Positions 8,937-16,439 of a DNA stretch of 64,000 nt are shown here, piece by piece; the stretch's first letter is position 1, and the number at the start of each line of letters is the position of its first letter. The stretch is from Chloroflexota bacterium (GTDB taxonomy: Bacteria > Chloroflexota > Dehalococcoidia > Tepidiformales > Tepidiformaceae). The translations under genes and the position numbers were made by a program. The notes under the pieces are model-generated. The model ran no database searches and was not told where the DNA came from. It saw only the letters and a list, made by a program, of their open reading frames with translations. The stretch spans positions 1 through 64,000 of the forward strand of contig JAPPBY010000009.1 in NCBI GenBank assembly GCA_026702615.1. Direction: 5' to 3'.

Positions 8937-8962
8937 CCTGAGCGGCCAGTTGGCCGCTCAGG
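8937..8962. terminator. Perfect 12-bp palindrome between convergent genes
   Basis: The arms at 8937-8948 and 8951-8962 are exact reverse complements (CCTGAGCGGCCA and its complement) with two bases between them, followed on the + strand by TTTGG. It sits between the stops of the SnoaL copy 2 gene (+) and the TIMP-like gene (-), so it could end transcription from both sides. There is no long T-tract, so a factor-independent terminator is only probable. Confidence 0.5.
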
Positions 8963-9000
8963 TTTGGCGTGCGCGGAGGCTGACTGGGCCGGCGGTGGAG

Positions 9001-9642
9001 CTACCGGCTCGTGTGCCGCCAACTCTGGACGATGAGGAAGCCAGCGCCAGCCAGCGCCAGAACCACGAACGCCAGCACCCCGGTCGCCCAGCCTGAGAGC
9101 GGGTAGCGGAAACCCTCCTCCCCGGAAGCCGGGCGGGGAGCACTCGCTCCAGACAACGGGGCCTGGCCCACGCCTAGCCCATGCGGATCCTGCAGGTCCG
9201 TGACCTCCTCCGTGCGGCTGCACCCATCAGGGACCAGCGTGTCAGGGGGCAGATCACTGTCGAAGCCTCTACTGCCGACCCTGTCTGCGTAGACAATGTA
9301 CGTCTTCCCCGCATATACCTTGTTGGGTCTGTACTCGTTGGACGGTTCGTACCAACGGCAAGCCCCAGTGACGCGGCCCCCGATGAGAAAGACGGTCTCG
9401 TAGAGGTCTCCCTTCCACCATCGATAGACTTCCATCTCAAAGACCAGGTCTCCTTGCTGGCCGGTCCCCACCTGGTATACAGACGCGACTCGCCCCACGA
9501 GCACCGCATCGTGTTTCTCCATTTCCTCCGTCGGGGAACCAGGAGCCACGCAGGAGCACGCGAGGGCGCTCTCGAGCCTCAAGGCGGGCGGAAGGCCAAG
9601 GAGCAGGGCAATGGCGGCAAGCCGCAAAAGCCAGGAGCGCAT
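9001..9642 (-). CDS. Secreted, membrane-anchored TIMP/netrin-like domain protein
   Basis: This 213-residue protein has a signal peptide (RSWLLRLAAIALLLGLPPALRLESALA), after which the mature chain would begin at or next to CSCVAPGSPTEEMEKHDAVLVGRVASV. A mature N-terminal C-x-C followed by a helix and a strand with VxxGxV is the pattern of the TIMP/NTR fold. Two further cysteines (GRVTGACRWYE and VPDGCSRTEE) could pair with the first two. The C-terminus has one membrane helix (about 185-206) and a basic tail, giving an outward-facing anchored protein. Base composition looks less GC-rich than its neighbours. Protease inhibition is inferred by fold analogy only. Confidence 0.65.
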   Translation of the reverse strand: MRSWLLRLAAIALLLGLPPALRLESALACSCVAPGSPTEEMEKHDAVLVGRVASVYQVGTGQQGDLVFEMEVYRWWKGDLYETVFLIGGRVTGACRWYEPSNEYRPNKVYAGKTYIVYADRVGSRGFDSDLPPDTLVPDGCSRTEEVTDLQDPHGLGVGQAPLSGASAPRPASGEEGFRYPLSGWATGVLAFVVLALAGAGFLIVQSWRHTSR

Positions 9643-9694
9643 GGAGGCAGGCTAGCAGAGGCTGGCAAGGCCCCACGCCTATACTGGCACCGGG

Positions 9695-10177
9695 ATGGGC
9701 AGCCCCGAACATCGCCGCAAGACCGTCTACCTGGCGAGCCCGTACGGGTTCTCCGAGCAGCAGCGGACGCTGTTGTTGCCGCAGCTCGTCGCGGCGCTGG
9801 ACGGGCTGGGGCTGGAGGTGTGGGAGCCGTTCGCGCGGAACAACCAGATCGACCGTACCCAGCCGGATTGGGCGTGGCGCATCGGGCAGGCTGACTTCGA
9901 GGACGTGCGAGAAGCGGACGCCATCTTCGCGGTCGTGAACGGAGCGCCGCCGGACGAGGGGGTGATGGTCGAGCTGGGCATGGCGATCGCGCTGGGGAAG
10001 CCGACATTCCTCTTCCGCGACGACTTCCGTCGCGTGACGGACAGCGAGGACTTCCCGCTCAACCTAATGCTGTTCACAGGGCTGCCGCGCGAGGGGTGGC
10101 GCGACTGGTACTACGAGTCGATCGAAGAGCTTGGCGACCCGGAGAGGGCGCTCGCGCGCTGGGCGGACGAGGGGTAA
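9695..10177 (+). CDS. Nucleoside 2-deoxyribosyltransferase-like protein
   Basis: This 160-residue protein has the family pattern: first strand with VYLASPYGFSEQQ (nucleoside-binding Tyr region), then WRIGQADFEDVREADAIFAVVNG and EGVMVELGMAIALGKPTFLFRDDFR, where the glutamate of MVELG is the expected nucleophile and the aspartate of READA a substrate contact. Such enzymes swap bases on 2-deoxynucleosides or hydrolyse modified nucleotides. It stands alone between divergently and convergently oriented neighbours. The family assignment is firm; the substrate is open. Confidence 0.87.
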   Translation: MGSPEHRRKTVYLASPYGFSEQQRTLLLPQLVAALDGLGLEVWEPFARNNQIDRTQPDWAWRIGQADFEDVREADAIFAVVNGAPPDEGVMVELGMAIALGKPTFLFRDDFRRVTDSEDFPLNLMLFTGLPREGWRDWYYESIEELGDPERALARWADEG

Positions 10178-10189
10178 CGGGCCCCCACG

Positions 10190-10954
10190 CTACGGTTTCT
10201 TCGCTTCGATGAGGTACAGGGCGGCGTGGAAGGACAGATCCTCGCCCGCTTCCAGTCTCTGCTGGAGGGCGAGCAGATAGCGCAGGTGGGTCTTCACGGT
10301 GAACCCGGGGACTTCCCAGGGGGCGGCCTTCAGGTAGTAAACGATTGCGCCGACATCGGTGAACGCGAGCCTGCCCTCCCACTCCTCGACGTTCGAGATG
10401 GTCAGGCCGGCCGCTTCCAGCAGTGGCACGTATTTCGCCGGCGAGGCATCTGGCCACTGCGGCGTCGCGCCGAAGGCTTCCAGCAGGTCCCAGGCCCACA
10501 TCCCGTGGACCTGTTGAGTCAGGAAGGAACCGCCCGGCGAGAGGACACGGGCCACCTCGATGGGATGGAAGGCAGCGTGCCGGTTCAGCACGAGGTCGAA
10601 CTCGCCGTCGGCGAAGGGCATGGCTGCCGTGTCGGAGACCGGGGTTCTGACAACCGTCGCGCCAAGGGGTGATAGCCGCTCGGAAGCTAGTTCGTAGTTA
10701 GGCGCGTAGTCCTCGGTGGCGACTACCCTCGCAGGCCAGTGGCCCCGCAGCGCCAGGAGCTTCTCGCCGCCGCCGGTATCCAGGTCCAGGACCGAGGACG
10801 ACTGTGCCATCAGCTCGGCTGCGCGGTCGAGATACGACCAGGGCTCCTGCTCCACGACCATGCGACCGTCGAGGTAGGAGAAGTCCCAGCCGGTGAAGGG
10901 CTGCTGCTCTTCCCGCAGCCAGCCGTCGATCAGTTCGTCTGGCGAGACGGCCAT
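10190..10954 (-). CDS. Class I SAM-dependent methyltransferase
   Basis: This 254-residue protein has motif I SSVLDLDTGGGEKLLAL (about 52-68), an acidic motif II in VVATEDYAPNYELA, the post-motif DGEFDLVLNRHAAFHPIEVARVLSPGGSFLTQQV and a C-terminal substrate-side half (WEVPGFTVKTHLRYLLALQQRLEAGEDLSFHAALYLIEAKKP). It resembles uncharacterised Methyltransf_11 proteins sometimes grouped near rRNA methyltransferase RlmA, but there is no zinc-binding N-terminus. The substrate is unknown. It lies 15 bases downstream of the GPP34 gene on the same strand, so the two are probably co-transcribed. Confidence 0.85.
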   Translation of the reverse strand: MAVSPDELIDGWLREEQQPFTGWDFSYLDGRMVVEQEPWSYLDRAAELMAQSSSVLDLDTGGGEKLLALRGHWPARVVATEDYAPNYELASERLSPLGATVVRTPVSDTAAMPFADGEFDLVLNRHAAFHPIEVARVLSPGGSFLTQQVHGMWAWDLLEAFGATPQWPDASPAKYVPLLEAAGLTISNVEEWEGRLAFTDVGAIVYYLKAAPWEVPGFTVKTHLRYLLALQQRLEAGEDLSFHAALYLIEAKKP

Positions 10955-10969
10955 GGACTGAGCCGCAGC

Positions 10970-11626
10970 CTAGTAGAGCATCCGCCCTTCGATCTGGGCG
11001 GTCGTGATCCAGACCTCGATGTCGCGAATCGCCTGGGCCATGGCCTGGCCGATCAGGTCGAGCTTGCGTACCTGCTCGATGCGAGGCGTGACCTGCTCCA
11101 GCTCCCGCTTGGAGAGGAGCTCGCGGAAGATGCGGCAGGCATCGACGAGGCAGATGATGACGACGTCGCGCGGGTCGGGGATCTCCTCGCTGAAGAGGAT
11201 GCCCATGATGCGCAGCTTCACTTCGCGCTCGGCCTTGCCGTCGACCATGGGGTAGCGGCGGGAGCGGAAGACCCAGAGGAAGCGGTCGTCCTGGCGCTCG
11301 AGGATGCCGCCCTCGACCAGGCGGTTGAGCGCCTCCTCGCGAAGCTCGGGGGCGCGCTGGGCCACATGCTCGACCCAGTAGCGGGGATCGCGGGTTTCGT
11401 CGGAAGCGATTTCGGCGAGGGTGGGGTCGAGGAGGGTGTCGCCGATCGGGGTGGAGTCGACCAGGATCAGGTTCTCGAGGTCGGTGTCGATGCGGTTCTC
11501 CATGGCCAGGTCCATGAGCACGGCGCCGGCGATGGCGCGGTCCATCGACCAGTTGGGCACGTGGACGAAGGTACCGTCCTCGTCGCGAAGCAAGAGCAGA
11601 ATGATCTCTTCGGCGAATCTCAGCAT
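10970..11626 (-). CDS. GPP34 (GOLPH3-like) domain protein, stand-alone
   Basis: This 218-residue protein has the GPP34 layout: FAEEIILLLLRDEDGTF at the N-terminus, SMDRAIAGAVLMDLAMENRIDTD, LILVDSTPIGDTLLD, and a C-terminal IMGILFSEEIPDPRDVVIICLVDACRIF helix pair. In eukaryotes GOLPH3 binds phosphoinositide membranes and retains Golgi glycosyltransferases; bacterial versions have no agreed function but are presumed to bind anionic lipid membranes. The P450 fusion encoded at 27303-29327 carries a clearly homologous domain (shared RIDTD, LD.TP.GD and EIPDPRDV.II motifs). It probably shares a transcript with the methyltransferase. Confidence 0.88.
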   Translation of the reverse strand: MLRFAEEIILLLLRDEDGTFVHVPNWSMDRAIAGAVLMDLAMENRIDTDLENLILVDSTPIGDTLLDPTLAEIASDETRDPRYWVEHVAQRAPELREEALNRLVEGGILERQDDRFLWVFRSRRYPMVDGKAEREVKLRIMGILFSEEIPDPRDVVIICLVDACRIFRELLSKRELEQVTPRIEQVRKLDLIGQAMAQAIRDIEVWITTAQIEGRMLY

Positions 11627-11716
11627 GAATGTCTAACCCCTCCCTGACGTGCCCATGCTACACGGCCAGCGCGTTGGGTTCGGGCAGGCCGGTGTAAGCT
11701 GCCTAACCGGCTGGGG

Positions 11717-12139
11717 TCAGCTTGAGGCTCCGGCTGGCGTGACCGGGAGAACCTCGACGGTGGCGTGGCAGCCGGGCACGTCGCGGAGCCTGGCATCGCA
11801 TGTGAGCAGCGGCACATCCAGGGCTTCGGCAAGGGAGAGGTAGAGGGCGTCATAGACGGTCGCGTTGTCACGAAGCTCGAGGGCGCGGCGCAGCAGCCAG
11901 CCGTGGGAATAGCGGCGGATCGGGAGATTCACCAGCAGGTCAAGGGATGCACCGGCTCGTGGGACCGTCGTCTGTCGGCGAAGCATCAGGCGCCGCAACG
12001 TCTGCCCCACCTCGGCATCAAGCAGGTGAGGGGCGCAGACCTCTTCGCCCTGGTCGATTCGCCTTCTCAGCGCCACGCCGGCGGGCTCGTGGCGATTGAG
12101 GAGTAGTTCCACGACCAGAGAGGCATCGGCAACGATCAC
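11717..12139 (-). CDS. vapC: PIN-domain toxin, VapC family
   Basis: This 140-residue PIN nuclease has acidic residues in the expected places: IVADASLVVELLL near the start, LLDAEVGQTLRRL (about 40-52), and the paired aspartates of NATVYDALYLSLAEALDVPLLTCDARL. These four acidic positions bind the metal that cleaves RNA in VapC toxins. It starts with GTG inside a GTGA overlap with the upstream antitoxin gene, the usual translational coupling for a type II toxin-antitoxin pair. The RNA target is unknown. Confidence 0.88.
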   Translation of the reverse strand: MIVADASLVVELLLNRHEPAGVALRRRIDQGEEVCAPHLLDAEVGQTLRRLMLRRQTTVPRAGASLDLLVNLPIRRYSHGWLLRRALELRDNATVYDALYLSLAEALDVPLLTCDARLRDVPGCHATVEVLPVTPAGASS

Positions 12140-12366
12140 CGCGAATCACGTTCCGCCCGGATCATCTCCGCAGGCGTCTCAGAGGGGTGGATAGGCTCCA
12201 GCGCGTCCAGCCGAGCCATTAGCTCCTGGACGTCGGGGGCTTCAAGGGCACGCTCGATCTCCCGGAGCAGGTAGGCGGAAAGGGTCATGCCCGCGCGAGC
12301 TGCCCGCACCTTCGCCTCCCGATGGAGCTCATCGGGCACGTTACGGATCTGGATCATCTTCGACAT
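12136..12366 (-). CDS. vapB: Ribbon-helix-helix antitoxin, VapB/FitA-like
   Basis: This 76-residue protein begins MSKMIQIRNVPDELHREAKVRAARAGMTLSAYLLREIERAL, a FitA-type ribbon-helix-helix DNA-binding domain (IQIRNVPDELH forms the strand, the rest the two helices). The acidic C-terminal tail (LEPIHPSETPAEMIRAERD) would bind and neutralise the toxin. I start at the ATG at 12366 because the in-frame extension upstream (MCSTCVNVVH) is read through the palindromic operator region. Autorepression through that palindrome is expected for the family. Confidence 0.85.
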   Translation of the reverse strand: MSKMIQIRNVPDELHREAKVRAARAGMTLSAYLLREIERALEAPDVQELMARLDALEPIHPSETPAEMIRAERDSR

Positions 12367-12381
12367 GTGCACCACATTAAC

Positions 12382-12397
12382 ACATGTGCTGCACATG
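12382..12397. promoter_or_regulatory. Palindromic operator candidate upstream of vapBC
   Basis: The core CATGTGCTGCACATG (12383-12397) has 7-bp arms around one central base. A second half-site-like ACATGTGCAC occurs at about 12363-12372, overlapping the antitoxin start. Ribbon-helix-helix antitoxins bind such short palindromes in their own promoters, so this is the likely autoregulatory site. It sits between the antitoxin start and the amtB stop. Binding is inferred. Confidence 0.5.
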
Positions 12398-12407
12398 CAG
12401 CATGGAC

Positions 12408-13838
12408 TCAGGCCTCGGCGGGAGCCTCCTCCGGCTCTGGAGGCGGGGGTGACTCAGGCATCGAGAAGTCATCGGGCATGAGGACGAACTCGGGGTAGGC
12501 CTCGATGCCCAGCTCGCCGGCATCCTGACCGAGTTGCTCCACTTCCGGGGAAACGCGTGCCTGGACCGTGAGGGCCAGGGCCTTCCAGAGTGCGAACGAG
12601 ACCACGAACACGAACGCGCCGATGGCGGCCACGCCTGCGATCTGCGCGCCGAAATCGCCATCGGCGGCGATGCAGACCGCGAGCGTGCCCCAGATGCCGG
12701 CGAAGAGGTGAGCAGGGACGGCGCCGACGACATCGTCAAGCTTGAGCTTCTCCAGCCCCTTGATGCCGAGCGTGCAGATGACGCCACCGATGGCGCCGAT
12801 GACGATGGCCCACCAGTGCTCGGTCATCGTGGGGCCGGCGGTGATGGAGACGAGCCCGGCGATGGCGCCGTTCAGGCCTGTGATCAGGTCGATGCGCCCG
12901 AAGACAAACCGCGAGAGGCCGAGGGCGGCCATGACGCCGGCGGCAGCGGCGAGATTCGTGTTGACGAGCACGTGGCTCATGGAAACGGCATCGAGCGTGC
13001 TGGCGAGCGCCAGCTGCGAACCGCCGTTGAAGCCGAACCACCCCAGCCAGAGGATGAAGACGCCGAGGGTGACGACGAGCACGTTCGAAGGCGGGGTCGA
13101 CCTAACGGTGCCGTCGGCGCGGAACTTCCCGAGCCGCGGGCCGACGACGAGGATGCCGGCGAGCGCGGCCCAGCCACCCACGCCGTGCACGATGGTGGAG
13201 CCGGCGAAGTCCTGGAAGCCGAGGTCGGCGAGCCAGCCGCCGCCCCACGTCCACGCACCGACGATCGGATAGATGACGGCGGTGAGGGCCAGCGTGAAGA
13301 AGAAGAACGGCCACATCTTGACCCGCTCGGCCAGGGCGCCCGAGACGATCGAGGCGGCGGTGGCCACGAAGACCATCTGGAAGAACCAGTCGGACATGGT
13401 GGCGTAGCTCTCGTCGGCGAGCACGGCGTCGGCAGTGCCCTCACCTTCGAGGAGGGCGAGTTCAACGTCGGAAGCCTGGTAGAGGAGGTTGAAGGAGCCG
13501 ATGAAGTCGCCGACGACATCGACGTACATGAGGTTGTAGCCGATGACGAAGTAGGCGAGGCCGGCGATCGAGTAGATGCCGATGTTCTTCAGGCAGATCA
13601 TCGAGGCGTTCTTGGTGCGGACGGAGCCGGACTCGAGCATCGTGAATCCGGCGCACATCCACATCACCAGCGCGCCCCAGATGAGGAAGGCAAAGGTGTT
13701 CAGGACGAACTCGGTCTCGCCGTCGACGGCGGCGGCCTCGGCGATCGCGGGGCGGCCGAGGAAGATGGCGGCCGCTCCGATGGCGGTTATTGCGAGGATG
13801 ATCGCGGGACGGCGATAGGGACGGAGTTTCGCGACCAT
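12408..13838 (-). CDS. amtB: Ammonium transporter, Amt family
   Basis: This 476-residue membrane protein has the Amt features: an N-terminal signal-like helix (PAIILAITAIGAAAIFLG), WGALVMWMCAGFTMLESGSVRTKN, the first pore histidine in STIVHGVGGWAALAG, the MAALGLSRFVFGRIDLITGLNGAIAGLVSITAG segment and the second pore histidine in VPAHLFAGIWGTLA. It forms trimeric channels that pass ammonium. The C-terminal tail is proline- and glutamate-rich (PPPPEPEEAPAEA). No glnK/glnB gene adjoins it. Its start is preceded by an unusual hairpin containing the ribosome binding site. Confidence 0.96.
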   Translation of the reverse strand: MVAKLRPYRRPAIILAITAIGAAAIFLGRPAIAEAAAVDGETEFVLNTFAFLIWGALVMWMCAGFTMLESGSVRTKNASMICLKNIGIYSIAGLAYFVIGYNLMYVDVVGDFIGSFNLLYQASDVELALLEGEGTADAVLADESYATMSDWFFQMVFVATAASIVSGALAERVKMWPFFFFTLALTAVIYPIVGAWTWGGGWLADLGFQDFAGSTIVHGVGGWAALAGILVVGPRLGKFRADGTVRSTPPSNVLVVTLGVFILWLGWFGFNGGSQLALASTLDAVSMSHVLVNTNLAAAAGVMAALGLSRFVFGRIDLITGLNGAIAGLVSITAGPTMTEHWWAIVIGAIGGVICTLGIKGLEKLKLDDVVGAVPAHLFAGIWGTLAVCIAADGDFGAQIAGVAAIGAFVFVVSFALWKALALTVQARVSPEVEQLGQDAGELGIEAYPEFVLMPDDFSMPESPPPPEPEEAPAEA

Positions 13839-13843
13839 TCGCA

Positions 13844-13878
13844 GGCCTCCCAGACACGTCGGAGACGTGCCGGGAGCC
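13844..13878 (-). promoter_or_regulatory. Leader hairpin pairing the amtB ribosome binding site
   Basis: In the mRNA sense, GGCTCCC (13878-13872) can pair with GGGAGGCC (13851-13844) with a single bulged G, and CACGTC (69-64) pairs with GACGTG (60-55) around a three-base loop. The GGGAGG paired at the base is the amtB ribosome binding site, seven bases from the ATG at 13838. Folding would therefore block initiation. This could be a thermosensor, a protein-binding site or simply a weak translation control; no ligand-binding motif is evident. Confidence 0.55.
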
Positions 13879-13964
13879 TACACGAACGCGAATAGCCCGG
13901 GAGTGACCCCGCTCACGCCGCACGGCGCCACAGCCAGGAGGGCCCCGGAAGTGGGTGCCGGCCG

Positions 13965-15488
13965 CTAGCGCGGGTTCCGGACTGCCAGGTGGCGGTTGCC
14001 TTCGTAGCGTCCGGCCTGGACCTCCCAGATGCCCCTTGCCGGTCGCTGTGCCGGCGTCTCGAAGAAGGGGCGGACGTGGTCCTGCATCATCTGCTCGACA
14101 ACGTCCGCATAGGCGGGATCCGCAACGACGTTCCAGTTCTCTTCGGGATCCTCCTGGAAGTCGAAGAGCTGTACCGGATCCTGCGTGTCCTCGAAGACGA
14201 CGAGCTTGTAGCGATCGGTCGCAAACATGCCGAACCCGTAGTTCTCGCTGTGCGCGACATCGCGGGTGGGGCCGGTTCCGCTGCCGTCGACGTGGCCGAT
14301 GAGCGAGTTGCCTTCGTTGCCCGGGAGGGGGGCGATGCCGGTCAGCCCTTCGATCGTGGCGGTTACGTCGACGTGCTCGACGATGCCGTCGACGACGCTG
14401 GCCTCCATGCCGGCGGGTGGGCGGATGACGAGGGGCACGGTTGCCGACTGCTCGTAGAACAGCATCTTCCAGAGCATCCAGTGGTCGCCCATCATCTCGC
14501 CGTGGTCGGCGGTGTAGATGATCCAGGTGTTGTCGAGGATGCCCTTGCGCTCGAGCGCGTCGACGATGGCCCCCACCTGGTCGTCGATGGCGGTGATGTT
14601 GGCGTAGTAGTAGCGGGTGAGGAGCTCGACGATGTCGTCGGTGAGCCCCTCCCACTGGGCCGTGGTCTGGAGCCAGCGCATGAGGGTGTGGAGCGGTCCC
14701 GACTCGGGGACCTGTGGCGGAATGCGCTCGCCGACGGGGATCTCGACCCTGCGGTAGAGGTCGACGTAGTCGCTCGGGGCGTCATGCGGTTCGTGCGGCC
14801 CGGGGAACCCAACCCACTGGAAGAAGGGCTCGTCGCGGTCGTACCCGTCGATCCAGTCGACAACCTGCTGGCCGGTCCAGGTATCGAGGTAGGCGTCGTT
14901 GGGCAGGGGCGTGGATTCGGGGAACCACATGGGGAGGCCGAGGTGGTCACGCGTCTTCTTGGGATAGGCGCGCAGGTGGAACCACTCCCCGTACATCTCG
15001 AAGAGATCCCGCTCCTTCAGGTAGTCGACGTACTCGCAGTCGAGGCCCATGACGCCGTTCTTCTCGGGCGCCGGGTGCGGCTCATCGAAGCCGACGGCTC
15101 GATAGCGCGCCGTCACGTTCGGGTCGGACACCATGTCCGGCCTTCCGCAGACGAGCGTCTCGTCGGCGAAGAGGTGCATCTTGCCGATGCAGCTCGTGTA
15201 GTAGCCGGCCTGCTGGAGGTGCTGGGCGAGGTTGGGGATGTCCTGGGTCATGTCCCAGTCGTTCTCGAACACGCCGTGGTCGCGGACGTAGCGGCCCGTC
15301 AGCAGCGACCAGCGGGCGGGCATGCACAACGGTCCCTGACAGAAGGCCCGGCCAAAACGCGCACCCTCGGCCGCGAGGCGGTCGATGTTGGGCGTGTGGA
15401 TGATGTCGTTGCCGTAACAGCCGAGCGCGTCGGCGCGGTGCTGGTCGGCCATGATGACGACGATGTTGGGCCGTGAGTCAGCAGGCAT
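13965..15488 (-). CDS. Sulfatase (FGly type), choline-sulfatase/arylsulfatase-like
   Basis: This 507-residue alkaline-phosphatase-fold hydrolase has PNIVVIMADQHRADALGCYG at the N-terminus (metal aspartate D15), the modification motif C55-M-P-A-R59 followed by SLLTGRY, and later DNTWIIYTADHGEMMGDHWMLWK with the second metal site. The cysteine of CxPxR must be oxidised to formylglycine, which fits the formylglycine-generating enzyme gene 3.8 kb away. There is no signal peptide, so it is probably cytoplasmic and would act on imported small sulfate esters. It is followed in transcript order by no close gene; the importer genes precede it. Confidence 0.92.
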   Translation of the reverse strand: MPADSRPNIVVIMADQHRADALGCYGNDIIHTPNIDRLAAEGARFGRAFCQGPLCMPARWSLLTGRYVRDHGVFENDWDMTQDIPNLAQHLQQAGYYTSCIGKMHLFADETLVCGRPDMVSDPNVTARYRAVGFDEPHPAPEKNGVMGLDCEYVDYLKERDLFEMYGEWFHLRAYPKKTRDHLGLPMWFPESTPLPNDAYLDTWTGQQVVDWIDGYDRDEPFFQWVGFPGPHEPHDAPSDYVDLYRRVEIPVGERIPPQVPESGPLHTLMRWLQTTAQWEGLTDDIVELLTRYYYANITAIDDQVGAIVDALERKGILDNTWIIYTADHGEMMGDHWMLWKMLFYEQSATVPLVIRPPAGMEASVVDGIVEHVDVTATIEGLTGIAPLPGNEGNSLIGHVDGSGTGPTRDVAHSENYGFGMFATDRYKLVVFEDTQDPVQLFDFQEDPEENWNVVADPAYADVVEQMMQDHVRPFFETPAQRPARGIWEVQAGRYEGNRHLAVRNPR

Positions 15489-15536
15489 GGGATGCTCCTC
15501 CTGGGGTGTGCGGGCGCTCCATCGGCATGATGGCCG

Positions 15537-16439
15537 TCATCGACGCCTCTGGTAGGGGCTCGATGCTTCGTTGATGGCGTCGGAGAGGAGGTTGAGGCAG
15601 AAGAGGAGGAGGGCGAAGACGGCCCCCGGACAGACGGCGTACCACCAGGCCTCGCGCAGGTACTGGCGGCTGACGTTGAGGAGGCCGCCCAACGACGGCG
15701 CGGGGGGATTGTCGCCGAGGCCGAGGAAGCTGAGGGCGGCGGTGATGAGCACGGCCACGGCCATCAGCAGGGCCATCTGCGTGAGGAGGGGCGGGAAGGC
15801 GTTGATGGCGATGTGGCGGAAGATGATGCGCACTGGACGGGCGCCCAGGGCCTGCGACGCGAGCACATAGTCCTTGTTTTTTTCGGCCAGCATCTGGGCG
15901 CGGGCCAACCTCGCGAAGGCGGGGATGGTGAAGAACGCGATCGCGATCCCGATGCTCCGCACGCCGGGCCCGAGGATGTTAAGGATGGCCAGAGCGGCGA
16001 TCAGGCCGGGAAACGCCAGCAAGGCATCGACGAGGCGCATGGCCGCGGCTTCGAGAATCCCGCCGATGAACCCGGCAAGGAAGCCGATCGTCACACCGAT
16101 CGTCGTGCCAACGGCCACGCTGATGAGGCTCACGGCCAGGGATGCTCGCAGGCCAAAGAGGGTGCGGGAGAACAGGTCGCGACGGAGCTCGTCCGTGCCA
16201 AACCAGTTCTCGGTCGACGGACTGAGGAAGCGCCCGGCGGCATCCTGGGCGATGGGGTCGTGCTGGGCGATGACGGGAGCGCCCACGGCCCCAACGACTA
16301 GCAGCACAAGCCCGAGGATCGCGACCATGCCCTGGGGGTTGCGGATGATCCCGTTGATGGTCGAGAAGAGCAGCGACTCGCGGGTCTTGCGCCCCCACCA
16401 CGCAAGCTGAACCTCGGCGTCCAACGTGACCGCGCTCAT
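15537..16439 (-). CDS. ABC transporter permease, DppC/OppC-like
   Basis: This 300-residue permease has an N-terminal OppC-type segment (IRNPQGMVAILGLVLLVVGAVGAPVIAQHDP), the LSPSTENWFGTDELRRDLFSRTLFGLRASLAVSL start of the transport domain and about six membrane helices, with the EAA-loop region ARLARAQMLAEKNKDYVLASQALGARPVRIIFRHI. Such pairs import peptides, nickel or other small molecules. It overlaps the DppB-like gene by four bases and lies between the binding-protein operon and a sulfatase. The two ATPases normally needed are not encoded in the window. Confidence 0.92.
   Translation of the reverse strand: MSAVTLDAEVQLAWWGRKTRESLLFSTINGIIRNPQGMVAILGLVLLVVGAVGAPVIAQHDPIAQDAAGRFLSPSTENWFGTDELRRDLFSRTLFGLRASLAVSLISVAVGTTIGVTIGFLAGFIGGILEAAAMRLVDALLAFPGLIAALAILNILGPGVRSIGIAIAFFTIPAFARLARAQMLAEKNKDYVLASQALGARPVRIIFRHIAINAFPPLLTQMALLMAVAVLITAALSFLGLGDNPPAPSLGGLLNVSRQYLREAWWYAVCPGAVFALLLFCLNLLSDAINEASSPYQRRR

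Noticed and set aside
12367-12396. A longer vapB with ten extra N-terminal residues
   Set aside because: Those codons lie within the operator palindrome and give a cysteine-rich sequence unlike ribbon-helix-helix antitoxins.
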